Shown here piece by piece: positions 44,162-53,356 of a stretch of 64,000 nt of DNA. Origin of the DNA: Rossellomorea aquimaris (lineage in GTDB: Bacteria; Bacillota; Bacilli; Bacillales; Fictibacillaceae); the NCBI GenBank assembly GCA_020524245.1, contig JAIVLN010000001.1, positions 62,001 through 126,000 of the forward strand, in the 5' to 3' direction. Below the pieces are notes generated by a model. It made no database searches. It had not been told where the DNA came from and saw only the letters and a program-made list of their open reading frames with translations. The position numbers and the translations under genes were made by a program. The number at the start of each line of letters is the position of its first letter. The stretch's first letter is position 1.

Positions 44162-44689
44162 ATGAAAAGGTTAGCTATTGTTACTTTATCTTTGGGATTA
44201 ATAAGTAGTGGGGCAGGATATGTAATTGCAAACGATAATTCTAGGCCATATGAGGCAATTTATCTTGAAACTGGTTATAAGCCAATGAAAGATGCTCTAA
44301 ATGATTTTGAAAATCATTATAATAAAAAACTGTCATTACCACTAAGAGTCCCCCCTGTATCATTTACTCATTATTTTGGCAGGTTAAGTGATTTGGATGG
44401 AACTGCCAATGACAAATTTGAGTTGCTATTTACTAATGATAAATTACCGGAAAATCAATACAGTATTATAGTTAGACCTACTAGAAATAAAATACCAATA
44501 AAAGATAAGTATATTTCCAACACTTATAAGCTTAATAATGGGATTGAAGCTAATTACATTACAATTAACGATTCAAATTCACTTGTTTTCGAATATGATA
44601 ATTGGCAATATTGGCTTAGTGTTAATAAAAGAATTGCTGATAAGGTCCCCCCTCAAGGGTTAGTTAATATCGCTAATTCCATTAAATAA
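44162..44689 (+). CDS. Secreted hypothetical protein (family A, paralogue of 41981)
   Basis: 175 residues from ATG 44162 (GCGAGG site; a TTG at 44156 is an alternative). Signal peptide to about residue 22, then a domain related to that of the 41981 protein. The two are separated by two other secreted proteins and may reflect local duplication. Function unknown. Confidence 0.7.
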   Translation: MKRLAIVTLSLGLISSGAGYVIANDNSRPYEAIYLETGYKPMKDALNDFENHYNKKLSLPLRVPPVSFTHYFGRLSDLDGTANDKFELLFTNDKLPENQYSIIVRPTRNKIPIKDKYISNTYKLNNGIEANYITINDSNSLVFEYDNWQYWLSVNKRIADKVPPQGLVNIANSIK

Positions 44690-44825
44690 AATGTTGCTTA
44701 GAAAAAATAAAACCCGGGGGATTACCCCTAACGGAATCACTTGTGAGGTGCAAAACGCAAAATTACAGACTAATTCACTAGGTATAACACATAGAACTCG
44801 TTTATGGATTCACAATATAATTCAC

Positions 44826-44892
44826 AACAAAAAGGGCTTGGAGGTTTTTTAAGCCTTTTCTATTCTAACCGTTAGCCCCCGGTAATGGAAAA
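44826..44892 (+). repeat. Cassette-associated repeat (degenerate) with hairpin
   Basis: AAAAAGGGCTT...AAGCCTTTTCTATT hairpin followed by CCGTTAGCCCCCGGTAATGGAAAATAA boundary. Confidence 0.6.
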
Positions 44893-44900
44893 TAAACTTT

Positions 44901-45182
44901 TTATTTCCCTTCAACTATACGGTCACTTTTATCATTATCATTTATTGTATATGGGAGAGGTTTGGGGGATGGTGGCGGGTCTTTTGGGAAAGGTATAGGA
45001 TTAATAACAATTGCTTTATCATCAGGTAGAGGCAGTAATCCATTTTTAAAATCATCTTTCTCAACTATCAAATTGTTTCCTTCTTTTTCGCTGACGATGT
45101 TTTTTTCCTGTGTAGTTCCGATACTATAAACAGAAACTAAATTAAGGATAAATACTGAAATAATAGCCATTATAACCTTCAA
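44901..45182 (-). CDS. Small secreted proline-rich protein
   Basis: 93 residues, TTG start after AGGAGGG. Signal peptide (IMAIISVFILNLVSVYS), then a charged segment and a Pro-rich stretch (PIPFPKDPPPSPKPLPY). Function unknown; stop 20 bp from the GCCCCC boundary. Confidence 0.65.
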   Translation of the reverse strand: MKVIMAIISVFILNLVSVYSIGTTQEKNIVSEKEGNNLIVEKDDFKNGLLPLPDDKAIVINPIPFPKDPPPSPKPLPYTINDNDKSDRIVEGK

Positions 45183-45535
45183 AATATCCCTCCTTTAAAC
45201 CAGACTATTCGATTATTGAATATTTATTATTCACTTCGTTTTTTATATGAGAAATCCTATCCCTTATTCAAGATAACTGCCCTTTTCTGGAATAAGTTAG
45301 AAATTCAAGATACACCCACTAAATCCCTCTTCAACTTAAAAATCTTCTCCAGTTTATTGATACTGTAGTCGCAAAATAGAACTTATGTTCTTATTATGTA
45401 AGGTAGGAATTCATTATCATTTAGAGGATAAAGGCTAATGTTCTCAAAATTAAATTTGAATTCATTACGGGTAATTCATAATTTTAATGGAGCACCCTAT
45501 CATATCTCCTTTGTTTGTAACATAGATAAAACATA
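45183..45535. other. Gene-free region with a decayed repeat
   Basis: At 45250-45298 CCTATCCCTTATTCAAGATAACTGCCC followed by TTTTCTGGAATAAG keeps the boundary tail of the cassette repeats. Nothing else recognised. Confidence 0.5.
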
Positions 45536-45724
45536 TTGTTATTTCATGTTCGGAAGGAAGAAAAATGGGAAGTTCATTACATAGCTCATGCTAGTGAATA
45601 TTGTGAGCATTGTGATTTGGTACGCTTATATACAACATGTGAAGTGTTTACAGAGTTAATTAAAGGAAATGAAGTCACACTTTTTAATTGGGTACGACAA
45701 CAGCTGCCATTAGAGAGAGATTAA
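45536..45724 (+). pseudogene. Possible gene fragment with a Cys pair
   Basis: An open stretch of 62 codons encoding YCEHCDLVRLYTTCEVF near its middle; no ribosome binding site at the TTG start. It overlaps the convergent HEPN gene by 4 bp. It may be the remnant of a longer gene or not a gene. Confidence 0.3.
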
Positions 45725-46092
45725 GATATACATTTTGTAATATAAGAATGACTTTTACCTAATGAATCAGCTTGTTCACATGTTAAAGGTCGGCTATGAG
45801 CAATTCTATTACGTATTGGATATATAGTGTGTAGATGTGAAAAGAATGCTGGAGGGAGATCCTTAAAGGGTGGATAGATTCGTAGAAAGGAACGTTCCAG
45901 TTCGTAGATATATAGGTTCTCTATTAATGATCTAGGTGGAATTCTTTGATGAAGTTTAAGGGCTTTTTTAAACCAGTAAGGACCATATTGTTCTTCCATA
46001 CGCTTTGATATAAAGTACCGTATCATATTTTCAATCTCGTATAATTTACGATAAGCAGCATGCATCATTTCTATTTCGTTAATTTCAATCAA
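45721..46092 (-). CDS. HEPN-domain protein (Swt1-like)
   Basis: 123 residues from TTG 46092 after GAGGTGG. All-helical, with the HEPN RNase motif RX4-6H as RNRIAH (about residue 103). HEPN proteins are often toxin or abortive-infection RNases. No antitoxin is evident, and its upstream region runs into an IS21 end. Confidence 0.68.
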   Translation of the reverse strand: MIEINEIEMMHAAYRKLYEIENMIRYFISKRMEEQYGPYWFKKALKLHQRIPPRSLIENLYIYELERSFLRIYPPFKDLPPAFFSHLHTIYPIRNRIAHSRPLTCEQADSLGKSHSYITKCIS

Positions 46093-46209
46093 ACGAACCA
46101 CCTCACAAAATATTAATTTATTGATATATGTCCAAATCCCTTTTTTCAGTGTCAAGGACGTTTAATTTTATACAAAATCGTCGGGTTAAAATTGTACAAA
46201 AGTGGCACC

Positions 46210-46944
46210 TTAGTTGGTGCCTTTTTCAATCATTCGATAACTCGGTCCGTCTATGGAAAATACACGAGAGTGGTGTAGGAGTCGATCTAGGATTGCTGTC
46301 GCAATAATCCCATCTCCTAATACTTCTCCCCACTGGCTGAATGTCTTGTTAGACGTTAATATGATCGAGCTGTTTTCATATCTTCTACTGATCACTTGAA
46401 ACAGATAATGCCCACCATTATTTGAGAGATTCAAGTAACCCATTTCATCGATAATCAGAAGAGAAGGCTTGGCAAGCCCTCTCATCTTCTTATCCAACTT
46501 CCCTTGAGAATCTGCTGTTTGAAGCGAAGTGACAAGTTCCTGTGCGGTCATAAAGTACGTCTTCAAACCTTTACGAATGGCTTCCGAGGCAATAGAGACT
46601 GCTAAATGGGTTTTACCGACTCCAGGAGGACCAAGAAAGACTAAGTTCTGATTCTGCTCTATGAAACTAAGACTCAAATATTCTTCAATGTCCCTGCGGG
46701 ACACGCCTTTCACACGATCAAAATCAAACGTATCTAACGTTTTCCGAAAGGGTAATCTAGATAACTTTAAGAGAGTCTGTCTACTTCGTTCTATACGTGC
46801 CTGATTTTCAATTTCCAGTATTCGCTCTAAGAATGCATGGTATGGTATATTATTTTTAGAAGCTTCTTCAGTAAGGGTTCTCCATTCAGACTGAAAGGTG
46901 GATAATTTGAGCGATTCACAATATGTATCAATAGCTTGATTCAT
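46210..46944 (-). CDS. istB: IS21 helper ATPase IstB
   Basis: 244 residues, AAA+ ATPase of IS21 transposition. Walker A FLGPPGVGKTHLA, Walker B LLIIDEMGYL, sensor ILTSNK. Sits 1 bp downstream of istA. Confidence 0.95.
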   Translation of the reverse strand: MNQAIDTYCESLKLSTFQSEWRTLTEEASKNNIPYHAFLERILEIENQARIERSRQTLLKLSRLPFRKTLDTFDFDRVKGVSRRDIEEYLSLSFIEQNQNLVFLGPPGVGKTHLAVSIASEAIRKGLKTYFMTAQELVTSLQTADSQGKLDKKMRGLAKPSLLIIDEMGYLNLSNNGGHYLFQVISRRYENSSIILTSNKTFSQWGEVLGDGIIATAILDRLLHHSRVFSIDGPSYRMIEKGTN

Positions 46945-46945
46945 T

Positions 46946-48145
46946 TTATCGCTCTCCTTCCTGAAGGAATTGGTCGTAAACGCTTAGTGGGCGAACCGCG
47001 ACCTCTATATCCTGTGCAGCGTGGAGGGTGCCAGCCTTTGAACGCTGCTTTTTTCTTATCTGTTCGGAGAGTGGTAGAACCTTATCGTCTTTTGTATAGG
47101 TTAGAATAGCTTCACCATGATAATAAACAGTAATCTTACCTTCAAGCGTTTCCTTAATCATTACTTCTTGCCCTGCAAACTTGGAGCTCATCAGAATCTT
47201 TCTAGAATGGTAATTCATGACTCCATCTTTACCAATCTTTCGATACGTAATGTAACTGGAATCATACCTAGATGGATTAAGAGGCTTTAATGTCTCTTTC
47301 AACCAAAGCTCTACCGGTTTCCGTTCTGTAGTAGAGTGTAGTCGTTGATTAGCTGTTTCTTCTACCCATCTCAGGAGTCTGAGATTTAATTCTTGTAGTG
47401 ATCGAACAGATGAAGTCTCTAACCAACCATTCATATACCCAATGAATCGTTCAACTTTTCCCTTGGTTTGAGGACGATAAGGACGATGTACGGTAGGCTT
47501 GAAAGCATAGTGATCAACAAAATCTAAGAACTTTTCATTCCATTCAACTTCGGGACCACTTCTTCGGTTAATAATCGTCTTCATATTATCGAACATGACC
47601 TTTTCGGTTACGCCCCCGAAGTATTCAAAAGCATTTGTCAGACAGTGTAATAGGTGTTCCCGATCCTGCCTTTCCGCAAAACAAGCATAACTCATTCGTG
47701 AGTAGGAAAGAGTGGCGACAAAGATCATGAGTGGTATGACTTCACCATCAATCTGGTAATGGCCAGCTTCTTTCCAATCGACTTGCATCTGTTCTCCAGG
47801 TTCGGTTTCATACCGTCGGGTATGACTTTCTTTAAAGGCCTGACGATAAGGCTGTACAAACTCTTTCAATATTGTACTGCCACCTGAATAACCTCTTTGT
47901 TTAATCTCCTGAATAAGCTTTTCACAATTGAATACATAGTCTTCTTGAATTCGCTTAAGCAGGTAATCTTTATATGGATCTAACTTGGACCCTCTTTTTG
48001 AACGTTTCTGTACATGATTTTTCTCTCGTTCACTAAACGCTCTCACAGTATGTCTATGCATCCCCAACATCTCCGCTATATCTGTTTGAGACATACCTCG
48101 TTCCAATAATTCTTTCACTTTTCGTCGCTCTCCCTCCAACTTCAT
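46946..48145 (-). CDS. istA: IS21 transposase IstA
   Basis: 399 residues. N-terminal helix-turn-helix (MSQTDIAEMLGMHRHTVRAF); DDE catalytic core: MQVDWKEAG, VMFDNMKTII, and KGKVERFIGYMNGW. Complete reading frame, so the element could be active. Confidence 0.95.
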   Translation of the reverse strand: MKLEGERRKVKELLERGMSQTDIAEMLGMHRHTVRAFSEREKNHVQKRSKRGSKLDPYKDYLLKRIQEDYVFNCEKLIQEIKQRGYSGGSTILKEFVQPYRQAFKESHTRRYETEPGEQMQVDWKEAGHYQIDGEVIPLMIFVATLSYSRMSYACFAERQDREHLLHCLTNAFEYFGGVTEKVMFDNMKTIINRRSGPEVEWNEKFLDFVDHYAFKPTVHRPYRPQTKGKVERFIGYMNGWLETSSVRSLQELNLRLLRWVEETANQRLHSTTERKPVELWLKETLKPLNPSRYDSSYITYRKIGKDGVMNYHSRKILMSSKFAGQEVMIKETLEGKITVYYHGEAILTYTKDDKVLPLSEQIRKKQRSKAGTLHAAQDIEVAVRPLSVYDQFLQEGER

Positions 48146-48414
48146 GAATCAGATCTCCTCCTCTTAGGATTCAATCTAATTATGAAGTTTGTCGAAATTT
48201 AAGGCGACGATTTTGTATGTATTTAACTGACTATACTGTCCATTTTAAATGCGACTCTTTCATTCAGCTCCCAATTTAATAGAAATGGGCCATATCCCTA
48301 AGAGAAATTGACCATTTCTTATTATTATTTTAATGAAATTGAGTAAATGGGAATTACCTTTTTCTAGTTAAACAGCTATAAAGTCGTATGTAACAAAGGT
48401 GAGGTGATGAAAAT

Positions 48415-48606
48415 ATGAAACGTGCTTTTTATGTTGAAAAAGGAGTTCCAGGAGTTAGTTATGAGTTCAACAAAGTTCCAAATGGAGACATGTCTATTAA
48501 AATGGTAAATGTATTAAATGGAAGGAGAGTTGAAGATTTCTTAAATGCATTTCAAGGGAAGAAAATAAGGGTTACTGTTGAAGTGCTGGATGAAGAGCCT
48601 TTTTGA
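48415..48606 (+). CDS. Small hypothetical protein
   Basis: 63 residues after AAAGGTGAGGTG. Soluble, with VPGVSYEFNKVPNG and IRVTVEVLDEEPF suggesting a small beta fold. No family recognised. Confidence 0.6.
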   Translation: MKRAFYVEKGVPGVSYEFNKVPNGDMSIKMVNVLNGRRVEDFLNAFQGKKIRVTVEVLDEEPF

Positions 48607-49217
48607 AATAATTCTTTTTTGTATGATGCTTGTTAGCTACCAGATGATTAGTATAACCTGCTTAGTTAAAGATTAAGAATATTTTATTTTACTAGAATCG
48701 CATAGAAATTGATAGGTATAATGCTACATTTAAAGTTTCTGTTAAATGAGTATTTATACCCATAAAATTATTGTACCAGTAACATTCGCAACAATTATCT
48801 AGTAATAATAAATGAGAATTTATAATAAACAAACGTGCTAAAGTCACTATTTCAAAGGGTTTGTGGTAGAGAGGAGTTAATTTACTGGAAACACAATCAA
48901 AGAACACACTATTACATATTACCACAATGACTTTTAACCCTTCATATATACACAAAAAAAGGTAAACACCATTCTCGGTGTTAGTACCAAAGTATTATTT
49001 TAACCAAAAAAACAGTAAATTGGTAATTTTTTTGTAATTAATTATAATCAATTTGTACTTTATGGAATATTTGGAAATTATGGTTTTGTAATTGATGGTT
49101 TCTATTCTGTTAAGAATAGATCGCTCTACAATTACTCTACTATTAATGTAAACTTTATTTCCTAAATTCTATTTTGTACATTAACGTTTTTTATCAAATT
49201 ATAAAGGGGGGGTAACA
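48607..49217. other. Gene-free AT-rich region upstream of the peptide operon
   Basis: 610 bp without a supported gene. A small hairpin ACACC...GGTGT (about 48965-48981) may be a terminator. Promoters for the operon starting at 49218 are expected in 49000-49200. Confidence 0.5.
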
Positions 49218-49421
49218 GTGACTGAAGTGATGGACAGAAGTAGTTATTATGTACTAAGTAAGTTTTATGATCTTCAAGAAAACAAAGCATTTGTATGGGT
49301 ATTTGTACTAGTTGTGCTTCTATTTTTTGCATATGCATGGTATTGTACATCTAAAGGATATGATTTTACAGGATTTGTAAAGAAAAAAGGGTCATGGGTT
49401 CAAATAGGTTGTACCAAATAA
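49218..49421 (+). CDS. Candidate exported-peptide precursor
   Basis: 67 residues, GTG start after GGGGGGG. A polar N-terminus (1-24), one transmembrane helix (about 25-42) and a 25-residue C-terminal tail starting at C43 and ending near C65, with a basic KKKGSW centre. The two Cys could form a disulfide- or thioether-closed 23-residue loop. It immediately precedes an ABC exporter and an M50 intramembrane protease. I recognise no bacteriocin family; the precursor role is inferred from context. Confidence 0.6.
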   Translation: MTEVMDRSSYYVLSKFYDLQENKAFVWVFVLVVLLFFAYAWYCTSKGYDFTGFVKKKGSWVQIGCTK

Positions 49422-49430
49422 CAAAACTAA

Positions 49431-49476
49431 CCCTACACAAGGAGGTTAGATTTATTCTGCTTCCTTGTTGTGGGGG
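49431..49476 (+). terminator. Hairpin between precursor and transporter genes (possible attenuator)
   Basis: CCCTACACAAGGAGG pairs with CTTCCTTGTTGTGGGGG. There is no U-run, so it may be a processing or partial termination site that lets the small gene be made in excess. Confidence 0.5.
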
Positions 49477-49497
49477 AGATTTAAAAGGAGTTTAATA

Positions 49498-50283
49498 ATG
49501 GAAAATGCAATATTACAAGTAAAGGGCGTTAACATTTCATATAATAAACAATTAATTTTAGATAATTTTTCAATTGAATTAAAACAAGGAGAAATTTCTA
49601 GTTTACTCGGGCACAATGGGGCAGGAAAAACAACTGCGATTAATATACTTTTAGGATTAACTGAAAAAATGAGCGGTGAAATTTTGTTCAAGGGTGTTAA
49701 AATTAGTGATCAATATCAATATTTTAAAAGTAAAATTGGGTTTGTCCCAGATGACGACGAATTATTTGATGACCTAACTGCATATGAGTACCTTCAGTTT
49801 CTTGGTAAATCTAGAAAAATTCCTAATAAAGATTTTTTGAATGTAACAAATCACCTTTTAGACGTATTCAACTTATACAAGTATAAAGACAACCTATTAA
49901 AAACTTATTCTCATGGAATGCGAAGAAAAATACAAATAATTTCTGGATTAATTCATAAACCAGAAGTCCTTATTGTAGATGAACCTACAAATGGGCTTGA
50001 TCCTGACATGATTATCACTTTTAAAGAACTTCTAGTTGCAATCCGAAATTTAGGTACAGCGATTTTAATTAGTACACACAATTTAGATTTTGCCGAAAGC
50101 ATTAGCGATCATGTAACAATAATTAAAACTGGAGAAATAAAATTAAGTGGTTATAAATCTGACATTCTTAAAAATCTGGAGGCAAAAAACTTAGAAGAAG
50201 CTTACATAAAGATAAACTTGGATAAAAATAAATTAAATAGTATAAGGAATGTATTTAACTATGATAAGCACGCTATATCTTAA
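49498..50283 (+). CDS. ABC transporter ATP-binding protein
   Basis: 261 residues from ATG 49498 (AAAGGAG). Walker A GHNGAGKT (38-45), signature YSHGMRRKIQ, Walker B VLIVDEPTNGLD. Belongs to the drug/peptide/bacteriocin-type ATPases (CcmA-like). Overlaps the permease gene. Confidence 0.93.
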   Translation: MENAILQVKGVNISYNKQLILDNFSIELKQGEISSLLGHNGAGKTTAINILLGLTEKMSGEILFKGVKISDQYQYFKSKIGFVPDDDELFDDLTAYEYLQFLGKSRKIPNKDFLNVTNHLLDVFNLYKYKDNLLKTYSHGMRRKIQIISGLIHKPEVLIVDEPTNGLDPDMIITFKELLVAIRNLGTAILISTHNLDFAESISDHVTIIKTGEIKLSGYKSDILKNLEAKNLEEAYIKINLDKNKLNSIRNVFNYDKHAIS

Positions 50284-51673
50284 AATATGGAAAAACAAAT
50301 TTCTGTTTAGTTTTAAAAATAATCCTATTACAATTTTAATACCAATTATTATTATTGTTATCTCTGGTTTTGTTTCTTTTAAAATAACTAGTACTAATAT
50401 TAATGCAATACATGCACAAACCGACTTACAAGTAATTAATACAATACTTAATCAAAGTTTATTATCAAGTAATGTTATTACTTTAATAATCTCAGTTTTT
50501 TTATTTTTTTTGTTTAAAAACAATTTTTTTCAGTCAAGTTTGTTAAGAATACTTCCAATAAGCAATGCAAGAATCTTATTAATAGAATTATTACCATTCT
50601 TATTAGTTAATATTCTATTTATTTGTATATTGTATGTACCAACGTATTTTTATATCTTTTCTCAAATGCAAATTATAAATTTAGTTGGAAGTTGTATTTA
50701 TCTCCTATTGTTCTTCTTATTAAATATTACTATTACCTTATTTTCTTTTTTGAATATTTACTTCTTTAATAATATTGCAAGTTATATTGGTAAATTACGG
50801 AATATTCACTTACATGAACCTATCTCTTTTCTATTGATTACCGGAATAGGATACATTTATTATAAGTTGATTAGTGAATCGGAAATTTATTCTATATTAA
50901 TAAAAGATGTATTAGAAGTTAATAGCATAGTTATTATAATAATCTTATTTGTACTAACTTCTTTATTATTTTATTTAACTAGCTTAACACAAAGGAAGGC
51001 TGTAGATTCTTATTCCAAAAAATTATCAAACGTTCCCTTTACATATCTAAATTCAATAAATATATTCCTTATCGAATTTAAGAGAAATATAAGAGATTAT
51101 CATCGAATTTTTACAGTATCCTTATTGTTAGCTGTATTATTACTATTTAATTATTATACAGCACATAATCCCTTTAATAGTTTTGTTGTACTCTTGCTAC
51201 AATTTAGTCCTTTTCTTGCAATTGAAATTCTCGTATTGTTTCCACTAATTGCAGGAGCAAGAGACACTAATAAAACACATATTTTATCTTTATTGCCCAT
51301 TTCTATTACTTATATTAAGTGGCTAAAACTATTATTTTATGTTATTTGTTCCATAATCATCGGGTTCATCTACAATACATTAAACACAAAATTGTCTGGT
51401 ATTGAATTCGATCTCAGTCATACATTCCAGTTTTTAAGTGAGTTGATTCTACTTACAATATTGGCATTTATTATAGGGACTCTACTATCTGCAAATAAAA
51501 ATACTGCTCTACAAGAAGGGATCGGTTTAATTTTTATTTTTATTATTTATTTCTTTATTGCATATACATTGAATAATATAGATGGTTATTACTCTTGGAG
51601 TTTACTAATTTTAAGTTTGATACTATTCCTTGTAGCGCCGTTCTTTTCAAGAAAAATTACAAATATGGTATAA
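50261..51673 (+). CDS. ABC transporter permease, about 12 transmembrane segments
   Basis: 470 residues, start ATG 50261 inside the end of the ATPase gene. Strongly hydrophobic with repeated helices (ITILIPIIIIVISGFVSF, LLFYVICSIIIGFIY). Partner of the upstream ATPase; no close family recognised. Confidence 0.85.
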   Translation: MISTLYLKIWKNKFLFSFKNNPITILIPIIIIVISGFVSFKITSTNINAIHAQTDLQVINTILNQSLLSSNVITLIISVFLFFLFKNNFFQSSLLRILPISNARILLIELLPFLLVNILFICILYVPTYFYIFSQMQIINLVGSCIYLLLFFLLNITITLFSFLNIYFFNNIASYIGKLRNIHLHEPISFLLITGIGYIYYKLISESEIYSILIKDVLEVNSIVIIIILFVLTSLLFYLTSLTQRKAVDSYSKKLSNVPFTYLNSINIFLIEFKRNIRDYHRIFTVSLLLAVLLLFNYYTAHNPFNSFVVLLLQFSPFLAIEILVLFPLIAGARDTNKTHILSLLPISITYIKWLKLLFYVICSIIIGFIYNTLNTKLSGIEFDLSHTFQFLSELILLTILAFIIGTLLSANKNTALQEGIGLIFIFIIYFFIAYTLNNIDGYYSWSLLILSLILFLVAPFFSRKITNMV

Positions 51674-51679
51674 AATGAT

Positions 51680-52159
51680 ATGATAACCAAAATCAAACCC
51701 AAAAAAACTTATACATTTATTCTTATTACATTATTCAGTATGAAGTCGTTTTTCATATGTCATATTCTTTTTTGTTTAGTATTGTATTTTCTTTTAAATA
51801 TGTACACAAACACCAATATATCATCCTTTTTTTTAATTTCATACGCACATATTGTCTTTAGTGTCTTTTTACATGAAATGGGCCACCTTATTCCATACTT
51901 GTTATTTACAAAGGGAAAGCAATGTTTTTTCATCAAAGATAGTATAATTTCTCTCTCAGTCATTACTTTAAAAACTACAAAACTACAAAACATTATTATT
52001 TCATTATCAGGACCTACTGTTTGTATTGTTTTGGGATTATTTTTAATAAAGTCAAATTTTTTGGTTGGTTGTATCTATATTCTTCATGTCATCAATTTGT
52101 TTCCATCATTAAAAGATGGAGAAAATATATTGGTCAATATTATAGGGAGTGTGAAATAA
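51680..52159 (+). CDS. M50-type intramembrane metalloprotease
   Basis: 159 residues, multiple helices. Zinc motif HEMGH (65-69) within FLHEMGHLIPYLLF and a second motif NLFPSLKDG (139-147) equivalent to the site-2-protease NPxxDG. In peptide operons such as yyd such proteases mature or clear the peptide. The 7-bp spacing ties it to the permease. Confidence 0.85.
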   Translation: MITKIKPKKTYTFILITLFSMKSFFICHILFCLVLYFLLNMYTNTNISSFFLISYAHIVFSVFLHEMGHLIPYLLFTKGKQCFFIKDSIISLSVITLKTTKLQNIIISLSGPTVCIVLGLFLIKSNFLVGCIYILHVINLFPSLKDGENILVNIIGSVK

Positions 52160-52160
52160 T

Positions 52161-52439
52161 ATGAAACTTTTCAAAAAAATATCATCAGGTTTTTTGATTT
52201 TTACTATTCTATATTTAGTAGGCGTTTTATTTATCTTTCCAATCGCCCTTGACTTCATGGAAGTCAATGCTACATTCATACTTGAAATTTTCAACGTAGA
52301 ATTGGCTAAGATCGTAAATACTCCCAAGGACATGTATGGAAGTATAACTTTAATTGGTTTGTTAACTTTTGGCATATTTGGTGGTTTAATAAACAGTTTT
52401 TTATTCTATGTTATGAACCTTCCAAAATCAAAAGCCTAA
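52161..52439 (+). CDS. Small membrane protein at the operon end
   Basis: 92 residues, two helices (about 8-28 and 64-85), starting 1 bp after the protease stop. Possible immunity protein for the putative peptide; inferred from position only. Confidence 0.7.
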   Translation: MKLFKKISSGFLIFTILYLVGVLFIFPIALDFMEVNATFILEIFNVELAKIVNTPKDMYGSITLIGLLTFGIFGGLINSFLFYVMNLPKSKA

Positions 52440-52567
52440 CATTAAAAAATTAATAACTTTTTATTACTAATCCTCTGAATTGACTTATCAATAATCATCA
52501 TGCTTGAGATAGAGGTACCCAAAGTAAAGGTTCAGAAAGGGAAGGAGACAAACTCCTTCCTAAAGTA

Positions 52568-53011
52568 CTATACATATCCTTTTTCTTTTAAGCTGGTATA
52601 TCCAGCTTCTGCGTTGATAATCAGATGATCCAGCACCTCAACTCCAATCATATGTCCTGCGTTAACCAGCCGTTTTGTAACTTCTATATCTTCTTGAGAT
52701 GGATTCGTATCTTGAGAGGGATGCTGGTGACAAAGGATGATAGCAGCACTGTTATTCAGGATTGCACTTTTGAATACTTCCCTGGGATGGACGATACTTG
52801 CATTGATTGATCCTACATGGCAACGATGAACGGCAACAACTCTGTTTTTCGTATTGAGACACATGACGAAGAACACTTCACGATCATCTTCCCCGATAAA
52901 TTCAGTAGCAACTTTTGCAGCATCTTCTGGAGAACGGATGATGTATGGTTCCCCTCCTTCTACCTCTAAGATTACTTGTCTGATCCGTTGAATTTCATAA
53001 ATTGTTTCCAT
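52568..53011 (-). CDS. RadC-like JAB/MPN domain protein
   Basis: 147 residues from ATG 53011 (AGGAG). JAB motif CHQHPSQDTNPSQED plus the upstream HRCHVGSINASIVHPREVFK. It has only the JAB domain, lacking the RadC N-terminal HhH. Such short forms are usually carried by plasmids and integrative elements; function uncertain. Confidence 0.88.
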   Translation of the reverse strand: METIYEIQRIRQVILEVEGGEPYIIRSPEDAAKVATEFIGEDDREVFFVMCLNTKNRVVAVHRCHVGSINASIVHPREVFKSAILNNSAAIILCHQHPSQDTNPSQEDIEVTKRLVNAGHMIGVEVLDHLIINAEAGYTSLKEKGYV

Positions 53012-53356
53012 TTTGAAACAACTCCTTTCTTTGTTTGAAAAGAAAGGAATTTTTGCGAAAACGAGTGTAGAAGGAGACGAAAGTATGCGAAGCATCAAGT
53101 GGGAGTTACGGACATATACAAAACCCAATGACTTAGCCAGCGTTTACAGTAATGATTTCACCTTAGTTACGCTGGCTTAACCGACTTGGTTTTGGTTGTG
53201 GCCGTTCGAACACGCAGATCCTTTACCGAGTGATAAGTCAAATAATTATAATGAGGGGAACAAAGGAAGGAAAATTATAGCGATAGTGAGTGGCGGTGGA
53301 ATATCCCTGATGGGATTCACCGCCATAAAGTATGAGGATTCGAGATCCGAAAAACA
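53012..53356. other. Gene-free region with an inverted repeat
   Basis: TTAGCCAGCGT (53133-53143) and ACGCTGGCTTAA (53169-53180) form inverted arms around 25 bases. The rest looks like the leader of the RadC-like gene and mobile-element debris. Confidence 0.45.

Larger units (their letters stand above)
46149..48225 (-). mobile_element. IS21-family element (intact istA-istB)
   Basis: Two adjacent transposase genes flanked by inverted ends: ATACAAAATCGTCG near 46170-46183 and its inverse complement CGACGATTTTGTA at 48205-48217. The outermost bases could not be fixed and no target duplication was identified, so coordinates are approximate. Confidence 0.85.

Noticed and set aside
48692-48955. An 87-codon minus-strand open frame in the AT-rich gap
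   Set aside because: No ribosome binding site and no protein-like pattern; probably chance.
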